From: Mycolicibacterium grossiae
Lineage (GTDB): Bacteria; Actinomycetota; Actinomycetes; Mycobacteriales; Mycobacteriaceae
NCBI RefSeq assembly: GCF_008329645.1
Contig: NZ_CP043474.1
Span: forward strand, 3,844,001 to 3,908,000
DNA length: 64,000 bases
Direction: 5' to 3'
The translations under genes were made by a program, and so were the position numbers. The notes beneath the pieces are model-generated. The model was not told the DNA's origin. It saw only the letters and a list, made by a program, of their open reading frames with translations, and ran no database searches. Shown piece by piece: positions 17,748 through 32,846 of this stretch (positions are counted from its first letter, which is position 1; each line of letters opens with the position of its first letter).

Positions 17748-18356
17748 ATGATGTGCGCAAACATGCAGCTGACCGATTACGACGCCGAGGGCCGGCCGGC
17801 GCGAGACGACCTCGCGCTGCACTCGGCGCCGCTGTCCGAGGTCCTGACGCAGGAACTCGACGGCGCAGCTGCCGCCTCCGGGCTGACGGCGGAGGAGGTG
17901 TTGCTCGCCGCGCTCGGTCGCACCATCGACCGCACCATCGGCGACGGCATCGTCACCGTCGACCTCGCCGGCGTCGACGCACAACCCGTGGTGCTCACCT
18001 GCACCTCGCCGGCCGTGCTGCCCGCGGTCGAGATGCTCGCCGGCGTGCATCACGCCGTCGCCGCGCTGCGCCTGCATCGCGCGGTGCACGGCCTGCCGGT
18101 CGACGCTGCCGCCGTCGGGGACGTGCTGTTCACCGTCGACGGCGCCGGGCTGGGCCCGGTCGCCGCGGGACACGCCCTCGAGGTGCACGCGCGCCGGTGC
18201 GGCGGCGTCCTGGTGCTCGACTGGTGGTACGACGCCCGCGCCTTCGAGCCCTACACCGTCGAGGAGCTGTCCGAGCAGTTCCCCCTGGCACTCGTCGAGC
18301 TGACCTCGGAGGCCTGCGCCCCGATCGTCGCGCGTGCCGAGCTGGCGATGGCCTGA
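17748..18356 (+). CDS. Stand-alone C-terminal half of a condensation domain
   Basis: 202 residues. TACGGT lies 7 nt before ATG 17748, fitting a leaderless start, although GGTG could also act as a ribosome site and ATG 17751 or 17763 remain possible. The protein resembles the second subdomain of NRPS condensation domains: SGLTAEEVLLAALGRTIDRT, then VGDVLFTVDGAG, then LVLDWWYDARAFEPYTVEEL. The first subdomain with its HHxxxD histidine is missing, so it should be non-catalytic or work with a partner. It may be a remnant or an adapted binding module for the upstream lipid locus. Confidence 0.65.
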   Translation: MMCANMQLTDYDAEGRPARDDLALHSAPLSEVLTQELDGAAAASGLTAEEVLLAALGRTIDRTIGDGIVTVDLAGVDAQPVVLTCTSPAVLPAVEMLAGVHHAVAALRLHRAVHGLPVDAAAVGDVLFTVDGAGLGPVAAGHALEVHARRCGGVLVLDWWYDARAFEPYTVEELSEQFPLALVELTSEACAPIVARAELAMA

Positions 18357-18368
18357 TCGGGCGTGTCC

Positions 18369-18374
18369 TAGAAT
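18369..18374 (+). promoter_or_regulatory. ileS -10 box
   Basis: TAGAAT matches the mycobacterial TANNNT consensus. It places the transcript start near 18381, where T-box stem I begins. No clear -35 is visible. Confidence 0.55.
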
Positions 18375-18380
18375 CGGACG

Positions 18381-18585
18381 CACGGCAGTGATCCGGCCAT
18401 CACCGGGGAGTCTTCGGAAGAACGGCGCGCCACCGCGCGCCCAGTAGAACCGAACGGGTGGGCCCGTCATCGCCCGCTGACGAGCGGCGCACCACGTGCG
18501 CAAGCGGGGTGGTACCGCGGCGCTCGCGCAACGCGCGAACGTCGTCCCCGTGCCTGGAACCTCTGGCACAGGAGACGACACGACC
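18381..18585 (+). ncRNA. T-box riboswitch of ileS (isoleucine specifier, translational type)
   Basis: The leader has the T-box sequence GGTGGTACCGCGG at 18508-18520 and an AUC specifier at 18399-18401 in the stem I internal loop (CCGGCCATCACCGG), matching tRNA-Ile. Just before ileS, GTCGTC (18541-18546) pairs with GACGAC (18574-18579), and GTGCC (18550-18554) pairs with GGCAC (18565-18569). The Shine-Dalgarno AGGAGA (18570-18575) is locked in the 3' strand of this stem. This is the sequestrator of the actinobacterial translational T-box. Uncharged tRNA-Ile should free the ribosome site. Confidence 0.93.
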
Positions 18586-21729
<3,144 letters not shown>

Positions 21730-21730
21730 G

Positions 21731-23059
21731 CTACTCGACGGTGCCCTCGAGCCCGAGGTCGGCGAGCGCCTGACGGAGCGAATCCCGCAGCGCAGCACGG
21801 GTGTTCGTGCCACCGGACACCCAGCTCGCCACCGACACCGACACTCGGCCGTGCACGCGGACGCAGCCCAGGAACAGCAGGCCACCCATCCGGTCGAGGA
21901 CGGTGGTGGTCACGCCGGGCTCCAGCAACCGCGCCGCGAGGTAGTCGGCCTCGGTGCCGTCGGGCCGGTTGGCCTCCGGCGGGAACTCGCCGAGGTTCGA
22001 ACAACCGATCGGACTGCCGACCTGCGCCACCATGCCCTCGAGGCGGCGCACCAGCACACTCGGGGTGAGCGGCACCAGTGCCAGCGGGCCGAGCAGTTCG
22101 TTGGGAGCCTCCGCCAGCGCGGTCAGGGTCTGCCTGATGTCGCTCCGCAGCGCCGAGAGATCGGTGGTGACCGTCGCCGGGTCGACGACCACCGACGCCT
22201 CGGTCAGCGCGTTGGCGCGGGTGTCGTCGGGGCCGCGTTCGCTCACCGGCAGCGACAACCGGACCCGGCCGTCGGCGTCGGTGCGGCCGAGGTGGTGACC
22301 GAGTCGCGCGCCGATCGCCGCGAACAGCGCGTTGCTGGTGCCGTGCAGGCTCGCCGCCCGCTGGTCCCAGTGCCCGAGGTCGACGAAGGCGGTCGCGTTC
22401 GGCACCACCACGCGCTGGGCGGCCTGCCGTTTGCGCTGTCGCGCACCGGATTTCGCCGACGTCGCGAGGTCGTCGCGTTCGGCGCGGGCGACGCGTACCG
22501 CCGCGGCCACCGCACGGCCCATGTCCGGCACGTCGCGCAGCGTCTGGCGGGCGTCCGCCAGCAGCGCCCGCCCGATCCGACGCGCTCCCGGCGGGGGATA
22601 GCCGAGGTCGCGGCGGACCCCGTTCGCCGCGTCCGCGACGGCCAGGATGATGGCCTTGGCGTCACCGATGGAGTGCGACACCACCAGGGTCACCGCCGCG
22701 CCGCCGTCGTCGAGCGGTTGCACCCCGAGGTGCCACGACGGCCCCGCGGCCGGGTCCACCGGCACCCGGACGCGCTCGTCGGCCCACAGCCAGACGTCGG
22801 CGCGCGCGCGGTCGGCGGCGGCCACGTGCAGATCCGCCGGGCCGGGCGCGGCGACCCACCGGTCGCGCCCGAACGGCAGCGGGGAGCGTTCGATGCGGCG
22901 GCCGAGCAGGCCGTGGCCGAGGTCGGTGTGGAAGCGGCGCAACCGGTCCAGGTCGACCGGACGGTCGTAGATCCAGGTGAATTGGATCAGTGGACCCCGG
23001 CCGAGCGCCCGGAGTGCGAGGAACGAGCCCTGGTCGATGTAGGCAAGGGTGTTGTCCAC
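21731..23059 (-). CDS. PapA/WS-DGAT-like condensation-domain protein, fourth copy
   Basis: 442 residues from GTG 23059 (VDNTLAYIDQGSFLALRALG). HxxxD is kept as HSIGD at residues 129-133, and the block RRIERSPLPFGRDRWV matches the tandem copies at 2485-5171. It lies apart from the lipid locus, convergent with ileS at a one-base gap. The most likely role is acyl transfer onto the same or a related glycolipid. The intervening module and ileS may have been inserted, or this copy moved; sequence alone does not tell. Confidence 0.8.
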   Translation of the reverse strand: MDNTLAYIDQGSFLALRALGRGPLIQFTWIYDRPVDLDRLRRFHTDLGHGLLGRRIERSPLPFGRDRWVAAPGPADLHVAAADRARADVWLWADERVRVPVDPAAGPSWHLGVQPLDDGGAAVTLVVSHSIGDAKAIILAVADAANGVRRDLGYPPPGARRIGRALLADARQTLRDVPDMGRAVAAAVRVARAERDDLATSAKSGARQRKRQAAQRVVVPNATAFVDLGHWDQRAASLHGTSNALFAAIGARLGHHLGRTDADGRVRLSLPVSERGPDDTRANALTEASVVVDPATVTTDLSALRSDIRQTLTALAEAPNELLGPLALVPLTPSVLVRRLEGMVAQVGSPIGCSNLGEFPPEANRPDGTEADYLAARLLEPGVTTTVLDRMGGLLFLGCVRVHGRVSVSVASWVSGGTNTRAALRDSLRQALADLGLEGTVE

Positions 23060-23098
23060 GCGGACATGGTAAGCAGCGCACCGCGCCGGGCGGGTGCG

Positions 23099-23314
23099 TC
23101 AGCCGCGCGCCACGCGTGCCGACGCGTCGTCGACCGTGACCGTGTCACCCGGCCGCAGCTGCCGCCCGCGGCGCAGCTCCACCTCGCCGTTGACGCTCAC
23201 CCGGCCGTCGGCGATCACGGCCTTGGCGTCCGAGCCGCTGTCGATGAGCGAGGACAGCTTGAGGAACTGGCCGAGTCGAATCGACTCGTCGCGGATCGGC
23301 ACGTCGGGGGCCAC
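23099..23314 (-). CDS. Small S4-domain RNA-binding protein
   Basis: 71 residues from GTG 23314. The S4 fold is visible as IRLGQFLKLSSLIDSGSDAK, then VSVNGEVELRRGRQLRPGDT, covering nearly the whole protein as in YbcJ/YaaA-type proteins that bind ribosomal RNA. A TAGCCT box (23327-23322) lies 7 nt upstream, so the transcript is probably leaderless. It is divergent from DNA polymerase IV, with the two -10 elements only 15 nt apart. Confidence 0.82.
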   Translation of the reverse strand: MAPDVPIRDESIRLGQFLKLSSLIDSGSDAKAVIADGRVSVNGEVELRRGRQLRPGDTVTVDDASARVARG

Positions 23315-23355
23315 GCAGTCGAGGCTAGTCCGAGCCGGGCCCTAGCATCGCCTGC

Positions 23356-24729
23356 ATGGACGGCCGCTGGGTCCTGCACTTCGACATGGACGCGTTCTTC
23401 GCGTCGGTGGAGCAGCTGACCCGCCCCACGCTGCGGGGGCGTCCGGTCCTCGTCGGGGGACTCGGCGGCCGCGGCGTGGTGGCCGGCGCGAGCTACGAGG
23501 CGCGGACCTACGGCGCGCGCTCGGCCATGCCGATGCACCAGGCCCGCCGGCTGGTCGGCGCCGGTGCGGTCGTACTGCCGCCGCGCGGCGTCGTCTACGG
23601 CGTGGCCAGCAGCCGCGTCCTGGACGCCGTCCGGTCGATGGTGCCGGTGATCGAGCAGCTGTCGTTCGACGAGGCGTTCGGCGAGCCCGCGGAACTCGTC
23701 GGTGCCTCTGCCGCCGACGTCGGCCGGTTCTGCGAGGACCTGCGCGCGCGGATTAGTGCGGCGACCGGCCTCGTCGCCTCGGTGGGCGCGGGCTCGGGCA
23801 AGCAGATCGCGAAGATCGCCTCCGGTCTCGCCAAGCCCGACGGCATCCGCGTCGTCGACCGCACCGAGGAGCGGTCGCTGCTGGCGGGACTGCCGGTGCG
23901 CCGGCTGTGGGGCATCGGCCCGGTGGCCGAGGAGCGCCTACACCGGCTAGGCATCGACACGATCGGCGCGCTCGCCGCCCTGACCGACGCCGAGGCGGCC
24001 GACGTGCTGGGCGGCACGGTCGGTCCCGCGCTGCACCGGCTGGCCCGCGGCGTGGACGACCGGCCGGTCGCCGAACGCGCCTCGTCGAAGCAGATCAGCG
24101 CCGAGTCGACGTTCGCCGAGGACCTGGTGACCCTGGACCGGGTGCGCGAGGCGGTCGGTCCGATCGGCGAGCACGCGCACACCCGGCTGCTACGGGACGG
24201 TCGCGGGGCGCGCACCGTCACGGTGAAGATGAAGAAGTCCGACATGAGCACGCTGACCCGTTCGGCGACGCTGCCGTACGCCACCACGGACTCGGCGACG
24301 CTGATCGCCACCGCCCGCCGGCTGCTCCTCGACCCGCGCGACATCGGCCCCGTCCGGCTGCTGGGCGTCGGCTTCTCGGGGCTGTCCGACGTCCAGCAGG
24401 AGTCGCTCTTCCCCGACCTCGAGCAGCTCCTGGAGGCCGCCGACGGCGTCCCGCAGCCGTCGCCCGAGGTTGAGGCCGATCCGGTGGCCCAGGGGACCGG
24501 GACGGCGTGGCGGATCGGGGACGACGTGCGCCACCGCGAGCACGGACACGGGTGGGTGCAGGGCGCCGGGCACGGCGTGATGACCGTGCGCTTCGAGACG
24601 CGGCGCACCGGACCCGGCCAGGCGCGCACCCTGCGCGCCGATTCGCCCGACGTCAGCCGCGCCAACCCGGTGGACAGCCTCGACTGGGACGACTACGTTG
24701 CGGCCCTCGCCGGCGACGGCACGGACTGA
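23356..24729 (+). CDS. dinB: DNA polymerase IV (Y family)
   Basis: 457 residues. Catalytic carboxylates are visible in LHFDMDAFFASVE (Asp10, Asp12) and QLSFDEAFGE (Asp105, Glu106). Fingers, the helix-hairpin-helix block RRLWGIGPVAEERLHRLGI and the little-finger domain follow. A C-terminal extension (about 375-457, RIGDDVRHREHGHGWVQGAG) beyond the polymerase core resembles a small SH3-like fold. The consensus beta-clamp motif is probably QESLFPDL. It performs translesion synthesis without proofreading. TAGCAT at 23343-23348 lies 7 nt before ATG, indicating a leaderless message. Confidence 0.93.
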   Translation: MDGRWVLHFDMDAFFASVEQLTRPTLRGRPVLVGGLGGRGVVAGASYEARTYGARSAMPMHQARRLVGAGAVVLPPRGVVYGVASSRVLDAVRSMVPVIEQLSFDEAFGEPAELVGASAADVGRFCEDLRARISAATGLVASVGAGSGKQIAKIASGLAKPDGIRVVDRTEERSLLAGLPVRRLWGIGPVAEERLHRLGIDTIGALAALTDAEAADVLGGTVGPALHRLARGVDDRPVAERASSKQISAESTFAEDLVTLDRVREAVGPIGEHAHTRLLRDGRGARTVTVKMKKSDMSTLTRSATLPYATTDSATLIATARRLLLDPRDIGPVRLLGVGFSGLSDVQQESLFPDLEQLLEAADGVPQPSPEVEADPVAQGTGTAWRIGDDVRHREHGHGWVQGAGHGVMTVRFETRRTGPGQARTLRADSPDVSRANPVDSLDWDDYVAALAGDGTD

Positions 24730-24730
24730 C

Positions 24731-24790
24731 CCAGGTCGCGACGACCCAACACCAGGTCGCGACGACCTAACCCCAGGTCGCGAAGACGTC
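24731..24790. repeat. 21-bp tandem repeat between dinB and ansA
   Basis: Three units of ccaggtcgcgacgacc(c/t)aac begin at 24731, 24752 and 24773. The last is partly diverged and encodes the end of ansA, and the ansA stop lies in the second. The repeat starts two bases after the dinB stop. Confidence 0.9.
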
Positions 24791-25711
24791 GGCCACGGCG
24801 GCGCCCGCGGACAGCGCGGCCATCAGCAGCACCCGCGCCTGCGGGGGACGCAGCGTTCGCACCGGCACCGCGCCCAGGTCGACGAGCGCCCGGCCCGGCC
24901 CGTAGCGCGGCGCAACCACCGCGCCGGGCACCCGCGACGCGATGACCACGGCCACGCCGGCCGCCCGGGCCCGCTCGACGCCGGCGATCACCTCCCGGCC
25001 CGCGTTGCCCGAGCCGAGCGCCTCGAGCACCACGCCGCGCGCCCCCGCCGCGACGACGGCGTCGAGCGCCACCGCGTCACTGCCGGCGGAGACGGCGACG
25101 ACGTCGACCCGCGGTGCCGACGCCGCCGTGCCGACGGCGAGCCGGGGCCGGGCCGGGCCGTCGCCCAGGGAGCCGAGGTCGAGGTCGACGCTGCCGTCGC
25201 GGACCGTCCCCACCCGGTGGCCGGTGAACCCGTCGGGAACCTTGCTCAGCCCGAGGGGGCGACGCACGTCGCCGGCCATGCAGACGGCCACGCCGAGACC
25301 CGCGGCCGCCGGGTGCCCCGCGACCGCGATGGCGTCGCGCAGGTTGGCCGGACCGTCGGCGTCCGGGGCGTCCGCGCTGCGCATCGCGCCGGTCAGCACC
25401 ACCGGTGTCGGCCCGGGCAGCGCGACCTCGAGCCACAGCGCGGTCTCCTCCATGGTGTCGGTGCCGTGGGTCACCACCACGCCGCCGGCCCCGTCGTCGA
25501 TCGCCGCACGCACCGCGGTGGCGATCACGTCCCACTCGGGCGGGCCCAGTTCGGAGCTGTCGCGCGCGAGGACATCGTGCACCCGGACGTCGTGGGGAGT
25601 TGCCAGGGCGTCCAGGAGGGCCTCGCCGCCGCGGGTCGGTCGCGCGACGCCGTCGGGGTCGGCGGTCGTGGCGATGGTGCCGCCGGTGGTCACGACGACG
25701 ACGACGGTCAC
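24767..25711 (-). CDS. ansA: L-asparaginase
   Basis: 314 residues. Both active-site threonine motifs are present: TTGGTIATT (Thr12) and VVTHGTDTMEETA (Thr84-Asp85). No signal peptide is visible, so it should hydrolyse asparagine to aspartate and ammonia in the cytoplasm. A C-terminal HRVGTVRDGS segment fits the bacterial type I/II fold. It is divergent from lspA and convergent with dinB; its last codons lie in a 21-bp tandem repeat. Confidence 0.93.
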   Translation of the reverse strand: MTVVVVVTTGGTIATTADPDGVARPTRGGEALLDALATPHDVRVHDVLARDSSELGPPEWDVIATAVRAAIDDGAGGVVVTHGTDTMEETALWLEVALPGPTPVVLTGAMRSADAPDADGPANLRDAIAVAGHPAAAGLGVAVCMAGDVRRPLGLSKVPDGFTGHRVGTVRDGSVDLDLGSLGDGPARPRLAVGTAASAPRVDVVAVSAGSDAVALDAVVAAGARGVVLEALGSGNAGREVIAGVERARAAGVAVVIASRVPGAVVAPRYGPGRALVDLGAVPVRTLRPPQARVLLMAALSAGAAVADVFATWG

Positions 25712-25776
25712 GTCCGAACCCGTTTCCGACTCATGCGGCGATCATCGCGCATCCCGGCTTTGGGATGATGGACGGC

Positions 25777-26460
25777 GTGACTGATGAATCCACGGGCTCG
25801 GCCGAGCCAGTGACCGCCGACGGCGAGGTCGTGGCGCGGTCGCCGCGCCGCCGTCTCCGCCTGCTGCTCGTGGTCGCGGCCGTCGTCCTCGTCCTGGACG
25901 TCGTTTCGAAGGTGCTGGCCGTGCACCTGTTGACGCCGGGCCAACCCGTGTCGATCATCGGCGACACCGTCACCTGGACCCTGGTGCGCAACTCGGGGGC
26001 CGCGTTCTCGATGGCGACGGGCTACACCTGGGTGCTGACGCTGGTGGCCTCCGGCGTGGTGGTCGGGATCATCTGGATGGGCCGGCGGCTGGTGTCGCCG
26101 TGGTGGGCCCTCGGGCTGGGCATGATCCTCGGCGGTGCGCTGGGCAACCTGGTGGACCGCTTCTTCCGCTCGCCGGGGCCGTTGCGCGGCCACGTCGTGG
26201 ACTTCCTGTCGATCGGCTGGTGGCCGGTGTTCAACGTCGCCGACCCGGCCGTGGTGGGCGGTGCCATCTTCCTGGTGGGGCTGTCGCTGTTCGGCTTCGA
26301 CTTCGACGCCGCCGGGCGCCGCACGGCCGATGACGCCGCCGGGCGCCGCACGGCCGATGACGCCGCCGGGCGCCGCACGGCCGATGACGCCGCCGGGCGC
26401 CGCACGGCCGATGGGGAACCGACCGAGCGCACCGCATCGGACGAAGCCAACCCCACCTGA
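25777..26460 (+). CDS. lspA: Lipoprotein signal peptidase II
   Basis: 227 residues from GTG 25777 (VTDESTGSAEPV); ATG 25765 or 25768 would add three or four residues. Four membrane helices are present with the aspartic protease dyad in GGALGNLVDRFF (Asp127) and WWPVFNVADPAV (Asp156). It cleaves prolipoprotein signal peptides after lipidation, in the cytoplasmic membrane. The cytoplasmic C-terminus carries four identical nine-residue repeats, DAAGRRTAD, encoded by 27-bp tandem repeats. It overlaps the pseudouridine synthase gene by one base (TGATG). Confidence 0.94.
   Translation: MTDESTGSAEPVTADGEVVARSPRRRLRLLLVVAAVVLVLDVVSKVLAVHLLTPGQPVSIIGDTVTWTLVRNSGAAFSMATGYTWVLTLVASGVVVGIIWMGRRLVSPWWALGLGMILGGALGNLVDRFFRSPGPLRGHVVDFLSIGWWPVFNVADPAVVGGAIFLVGLSLFGFDFDAAGRRTADDAAGRRTADDAAGRRTADDAAGRRTADGEPTERTASDEANPT
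26305..26412 (+). repeat. Four perfect 27-bp tandem repeats inside lspA
   Basis: Units 26305-26331, 26332-26358, 26359-26385 and 26386-26412 are identical and in frame. They encode DAAGRRTAD four times at the LspA C-terminus. Lack of any drift between copies points to recent expansion. Confidence 0.97.
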
Positions 26461-27389
26461 TGGCGACGCGGTCGATGCCGGTCCCGGAGGGGCTGGCGGG
26501 GATGCGGGTCGACGCCGGGGTGTCCCGGTTGCTCGGACTGTCCCGCACCGTGGTGGCGACGATCGCCGAGGACGGCGGCATCGCGGTGGACGGCGCGCCG
26601 GTCGGCAAGTCCGAACGGCTGGAGGCCGGCGCCTGGCTCGAGGTGACGCTGCCCGAAGCGCCTGCGCCGCTGGAGAATCCGGTGGTCGACGTCGAGGGCA
26701 TGGACATCCTGTACTCCGACGCCGACATCGTGGCGGTCGACAAGCCCGCCGGGGTGGCCGCACATGCATCGGTGGGCTGGACCGGGCCCACGGTGCTGGG
26801 CGGGCTGGCAGCCGCCGGCTACCGCATCACCACGTCCGGCGTGCACGAGCGCCAGGGCATCGTGCACCGGCTGGACGTCGGTACCTCGGGCGTCATGGTG
26901 GTGGCCATCTCCGAACGCGCCTACACGCTGCTCAAGCGCGCGTTCAAGGAACGCACCGTCGACAAGCGCTACCACGCCCTGGTGCAGGGTCACCCCGATC
27001 CGTCCAGCGGCACCATCGACGCGCCCATCGGGCGTCACCGCGGCCATGACTGGAAGTTCGCCGTCACCGAGGGCGGACGCGACAGCGTCACTCACTACGA
27101 CACCGTCGAGGCGTTCGTCGCGGCCAGCCTGCTCGACGTACACCTCGAAACCGGCCGCACGCACCAGATCCGCGTGCACTTCTCCGCGCTGCACCATCCG
27201 TGCTGTGGCGACCTCACCTACGGTGCCGACCCGAAGCTCGCCAAGCGGCTCGGCCTGGAGCGGCAGTGGCTGCACGCCCGGTCGCTGGCGTTCGCCCACC
27301 CGGCCGACGGCCGCCGCATCGAGATCACCAGCCCGTACCCGGCGGATCTCCGGCACGCGCTGGACGTACTGCGCCGCCACGACGCGTGA
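26460..27389 (+). CDS. RluD-family pseudouridine synthase
   Basis: 309 residues. An N-terminal S4 domain (MRVDAGVSRLLGLSRTVVAT) precedes the catalytic domain with VDKPAGVAAHAS and the signature GIVHRLDVGTSGVMVVA; the catalytic Asp is near residue 139. LETGRTHQIRVHFSALHHPC is the next family block. It isomerises uridines in 23S rRNA or another RNA. Gene order after lspA is the standard one in mycobacteria and many other bacteria, and the starts overlap, so it is co-transcribed with lspA. Confidence 0.92.
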   Translation: MATRSMPVPEGLAGMRVDAGVSRLLGLSRTVVATIAEDGGIAVDGAPVGKSERLEAGAWLEVTLPEAPAPLENPVVDVEGMDILYSDADIVAVDKPAGVAAHASVGWTGPTVLGGLAAAGYRITTSGVHERQGIVHRLDVGTSGVMVVAISERAYTLLKRAFKERTVDKRYHALVQGHPDPSSGTIDAPIGRHRGHDWKFAVTEGGRDSVTHYDTVEAFVAASLLDVHLETGRTHQIRVHFSALHHPCCGDLTYGADPKLAKRLGLERQWLHARSLAFAHPADGRRIEITSPYPADLRHALDVLRRHDA

Positions 27390-28309
27390 CCGACGACGGA
27401 GGCCGCCGGTCGGGGGTGTTGTTCGGCGTCGGCGCCTTCGCGTGGTGGGGACTCTGTCCCGGGTACTTCCCGCTGCTGCTGCCCGCGGGGGCTCTCGAGG
27501 TGCTGGCGCACCGCATCCTGTGGAGTGCGGTCAGCCTCGTCCTGGTGCTGCTGATCGCCCGACGGCTCGGCGACCTGCGCCGCCTCGGCGGCCGCACCTG
27601 GCTGCAGCTCGCGGCCGCCTCGGCGCTGGTGTCGGCCAACTGGGGCGTCTACATCCACGCCGCCACCACCGGCCACGTCGTCGACGCGGCCCTCGGCTAC
27701 TTCATCAACCCGCTGGTGACCGTCGCGCTCGGCGTGCTCGTGCTGCGCGAACGCATCGGCCGCTGGCAGCTCGCGGCGCTCGCCCTGGCCGTCGTGGCCG
27801 TCGGGGTGCTGACGGCCGGGGTCGGTTCACCGCCGTACATCGCCGCGGCGCTAGCCGTCACGTTCGCGCTCTACGGTCTGGTGAAGAAGCTGGTCACCGC
27901 CGATCCCCGGGTCAGCGTCGCGGTGGAGACCCTGCTGGCCCTGCCGATCGCGCTCGGCTACCTGGTGGCGCTGCAGGTCACCGGCGGAGGACACGTCACC
28001 GGTAGCGGGGGAGGCCACGCCGTCCTGCTGGTGCTGGCGGGCCCGGTGACCGCGATACCGCTGCTGCTGTTCGCCGCCGCCGCCCAGCGGCTGCCGTTGA
28101 TCACCATGGGCCTGCTGTTCTATCTCAACCCCGCGCTGCAGATGGCGTGGGGCGTCGCAATCGGGCACGAACCGATGCCGGTCGCCCGCTGGATCGGTTT
28201 CGGCCTCATCTGGCTGGCGCTGGTCGTCATGAGCATCGGTGCGCTGCGGTCCCGTGCGGCGACCGCGCCCGCGGACGGCGGCGCACTCGCCGATCCGTCG
28301 TCGCGCTGA
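27386..28309 (+). CDS. rarD: RarD/EamA-family transporter
   Basis: 307 residues from GTG 27386, which overlaps the previous stop (GTGA). About ten membrane helices are arranged as two EamA repeats; FAWWGLCPGYFPLLL and the family mark HRILWSAVSLVLVLL are at the start, and YFINPLVTVALGVLVLRERI ends the first half. It is a drug/metabolite-type exporter of unknown substrate. It is the last gene of the lspA operon. Confidence 0.87.
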   Translation: MTDDGGRRSGVLFGVGAFAWWGLCPGYFPLLLPAGALEVLAHRILWSAVSLVLVLLIARRLGDLRRLGGRTWLQLAAASALVSANWGVYIHAATTGHVVDAALGYFINPLVTVALGVLVLRERIGRWQLAALALAVVAVGVLTAGVGSPPYIAAALAVTFALYGLVKKLVTADPRVSVAVETLLALPIALGYLVALQVTGGGHVTGSGGGHAVLLVLAGPVTAIPLLLFAAAAQRLPLITMGLLFYLNPALQMAWGVAIGHEPMPVARWIGFGLIWLALVVMSIGALRSRAATAPADGGALADPSSR

Positions 28310-28359
28310 CCCCCGAGCGCCGCCGGCGGCGCCGTGCTTCGTTTGCCGGACCCCAGCTG

Positions 28360-28388
28360 TTGACCGCGCCTTGGCTATGTCCTACGGT
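28360..28388 (+). promoter_or_regulatory. SigA-type promoter of the tetR gene
   Basis: TTGACC (28360-28365), a 17-bp spacer and TACGGT (28383-28388) form a classic -35/-10 pair, leaving a leader of about 40 nt before ATG 28435. Confidence 0.6.
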
Positions 28389-28434
28389 TTGCTGAACGAG
28401 GGCCCTCGCAATCCTCGCCGGTGAGGTCAGGACC

Positions 28435-29136
28435 ATGTCGCAAACCGATGAACGGCCGCGGACGGCCGCCAGGAGGCGGGGTCGCCCGGTGGGGTCGGAC
28501 TCCGTCGAGACGCGCAACCGGATCCTGCGCGCCGCGCGCCACGTGATCAACGAGCGCGGCTATCCCGCCGCGACCTTCCAGGCGATCGCGGTGCAGGCCG
28601 ACCTCAGCAGGCCCACGCTGCACTACTACTTCTCGTCGCGCGACGAGATCTACGACGTGCTCATGGCCGAGTCCGCGCACCTGGTCGACGACTGCGTGGC
28701 CACGGCGCGGCAATGCGACACGCTGGGAGAATCGCTGGCGGCGCTGGCCGAGGCCATCCACGACCCCGGCCACCACGACCGCTCGGCCGTCGCATTCCTG
28801 GTCAGTTCGCGGCTAGAGGCCAGCCGCAACCCCGACCTCGGCGACGAGCGCACCGACGCGCTGCGGCGGCACCTCGCGACGCTGGTGTCCGACGCCGTGG
28901 GGCGCGGCGAACTGCCCGCCGACACCGCGGTCGGACCGCTGGCGGACATGCTGCACTCGGTGCTGTGGGGCGTCGGTCTGTGGTCCGGCCGCCCGCACGG
29001 GGAGGCGTCCGCGAGGTCGGTAACCAAGCAACTCGCCGAGCTGTTCCGGCATGGCTTGCTGGCCACGGAACGAAGCGCCACGCCGGCACGAGACACGTAC
29101 CGCGACACGCCGAGCGCCGTCGGAGGTCGGCCATAG
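28435..29136 (+). CDS. TetR-family transcriptional regulator
   Basis: 233 residues. The N-terminal HTH is visible as YPAATFQAIAVQADLSRPTLHYYF after ETRNRILRAARHVI. The C-terminal ligand domain has no assignable ligand. A basic RRRGRPVGSDS segment precedes the DNA-binding domain. It sits alone between rarD and dnaE1 on the same strand; its TAG stop is also the first half of the dnaE1 -10 box. The target may be itself or a distant lipid gene; there is no evidence for a particular operator. Confidence 0.88.
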   Translation: MSQTDERPRTAARRRGRPVGSDSVETRNRILRAARHVINERGYPAATFQAIAVQADLSRPTLHYYFSSRDEIYDVLMAESAHLVDDCVATARQCDTLGESLAALAEAIHDPGHHDRSAVAFLVSSRLEASRNPDLGDERTDALRRHLATLVSDAVGRGELPADTAVGPLADMLHSVLWGVGLWSGRPHGEASARSVTKQLAELFRHGLLATERSATPARDTYRDTPSAVGGRP

Positions 29137-29148
29137 ACTGACGCTCCT

Positions 29149-32703
<3,555 letters not shown>

Positions 32704-32846
32704 GCGGTCAAACCGGCGCTTAGTACCAGGCGCGCCAACGGATTCGGCCTTTCGTACGATTCACCCCCGCGCCGTTCGTTGGGCACGCGACCGCCGGATG
32801 CAGCTGTTACGGTCGTTCCACCAGCGAAGTGGTGGGGGAGCTGCTC

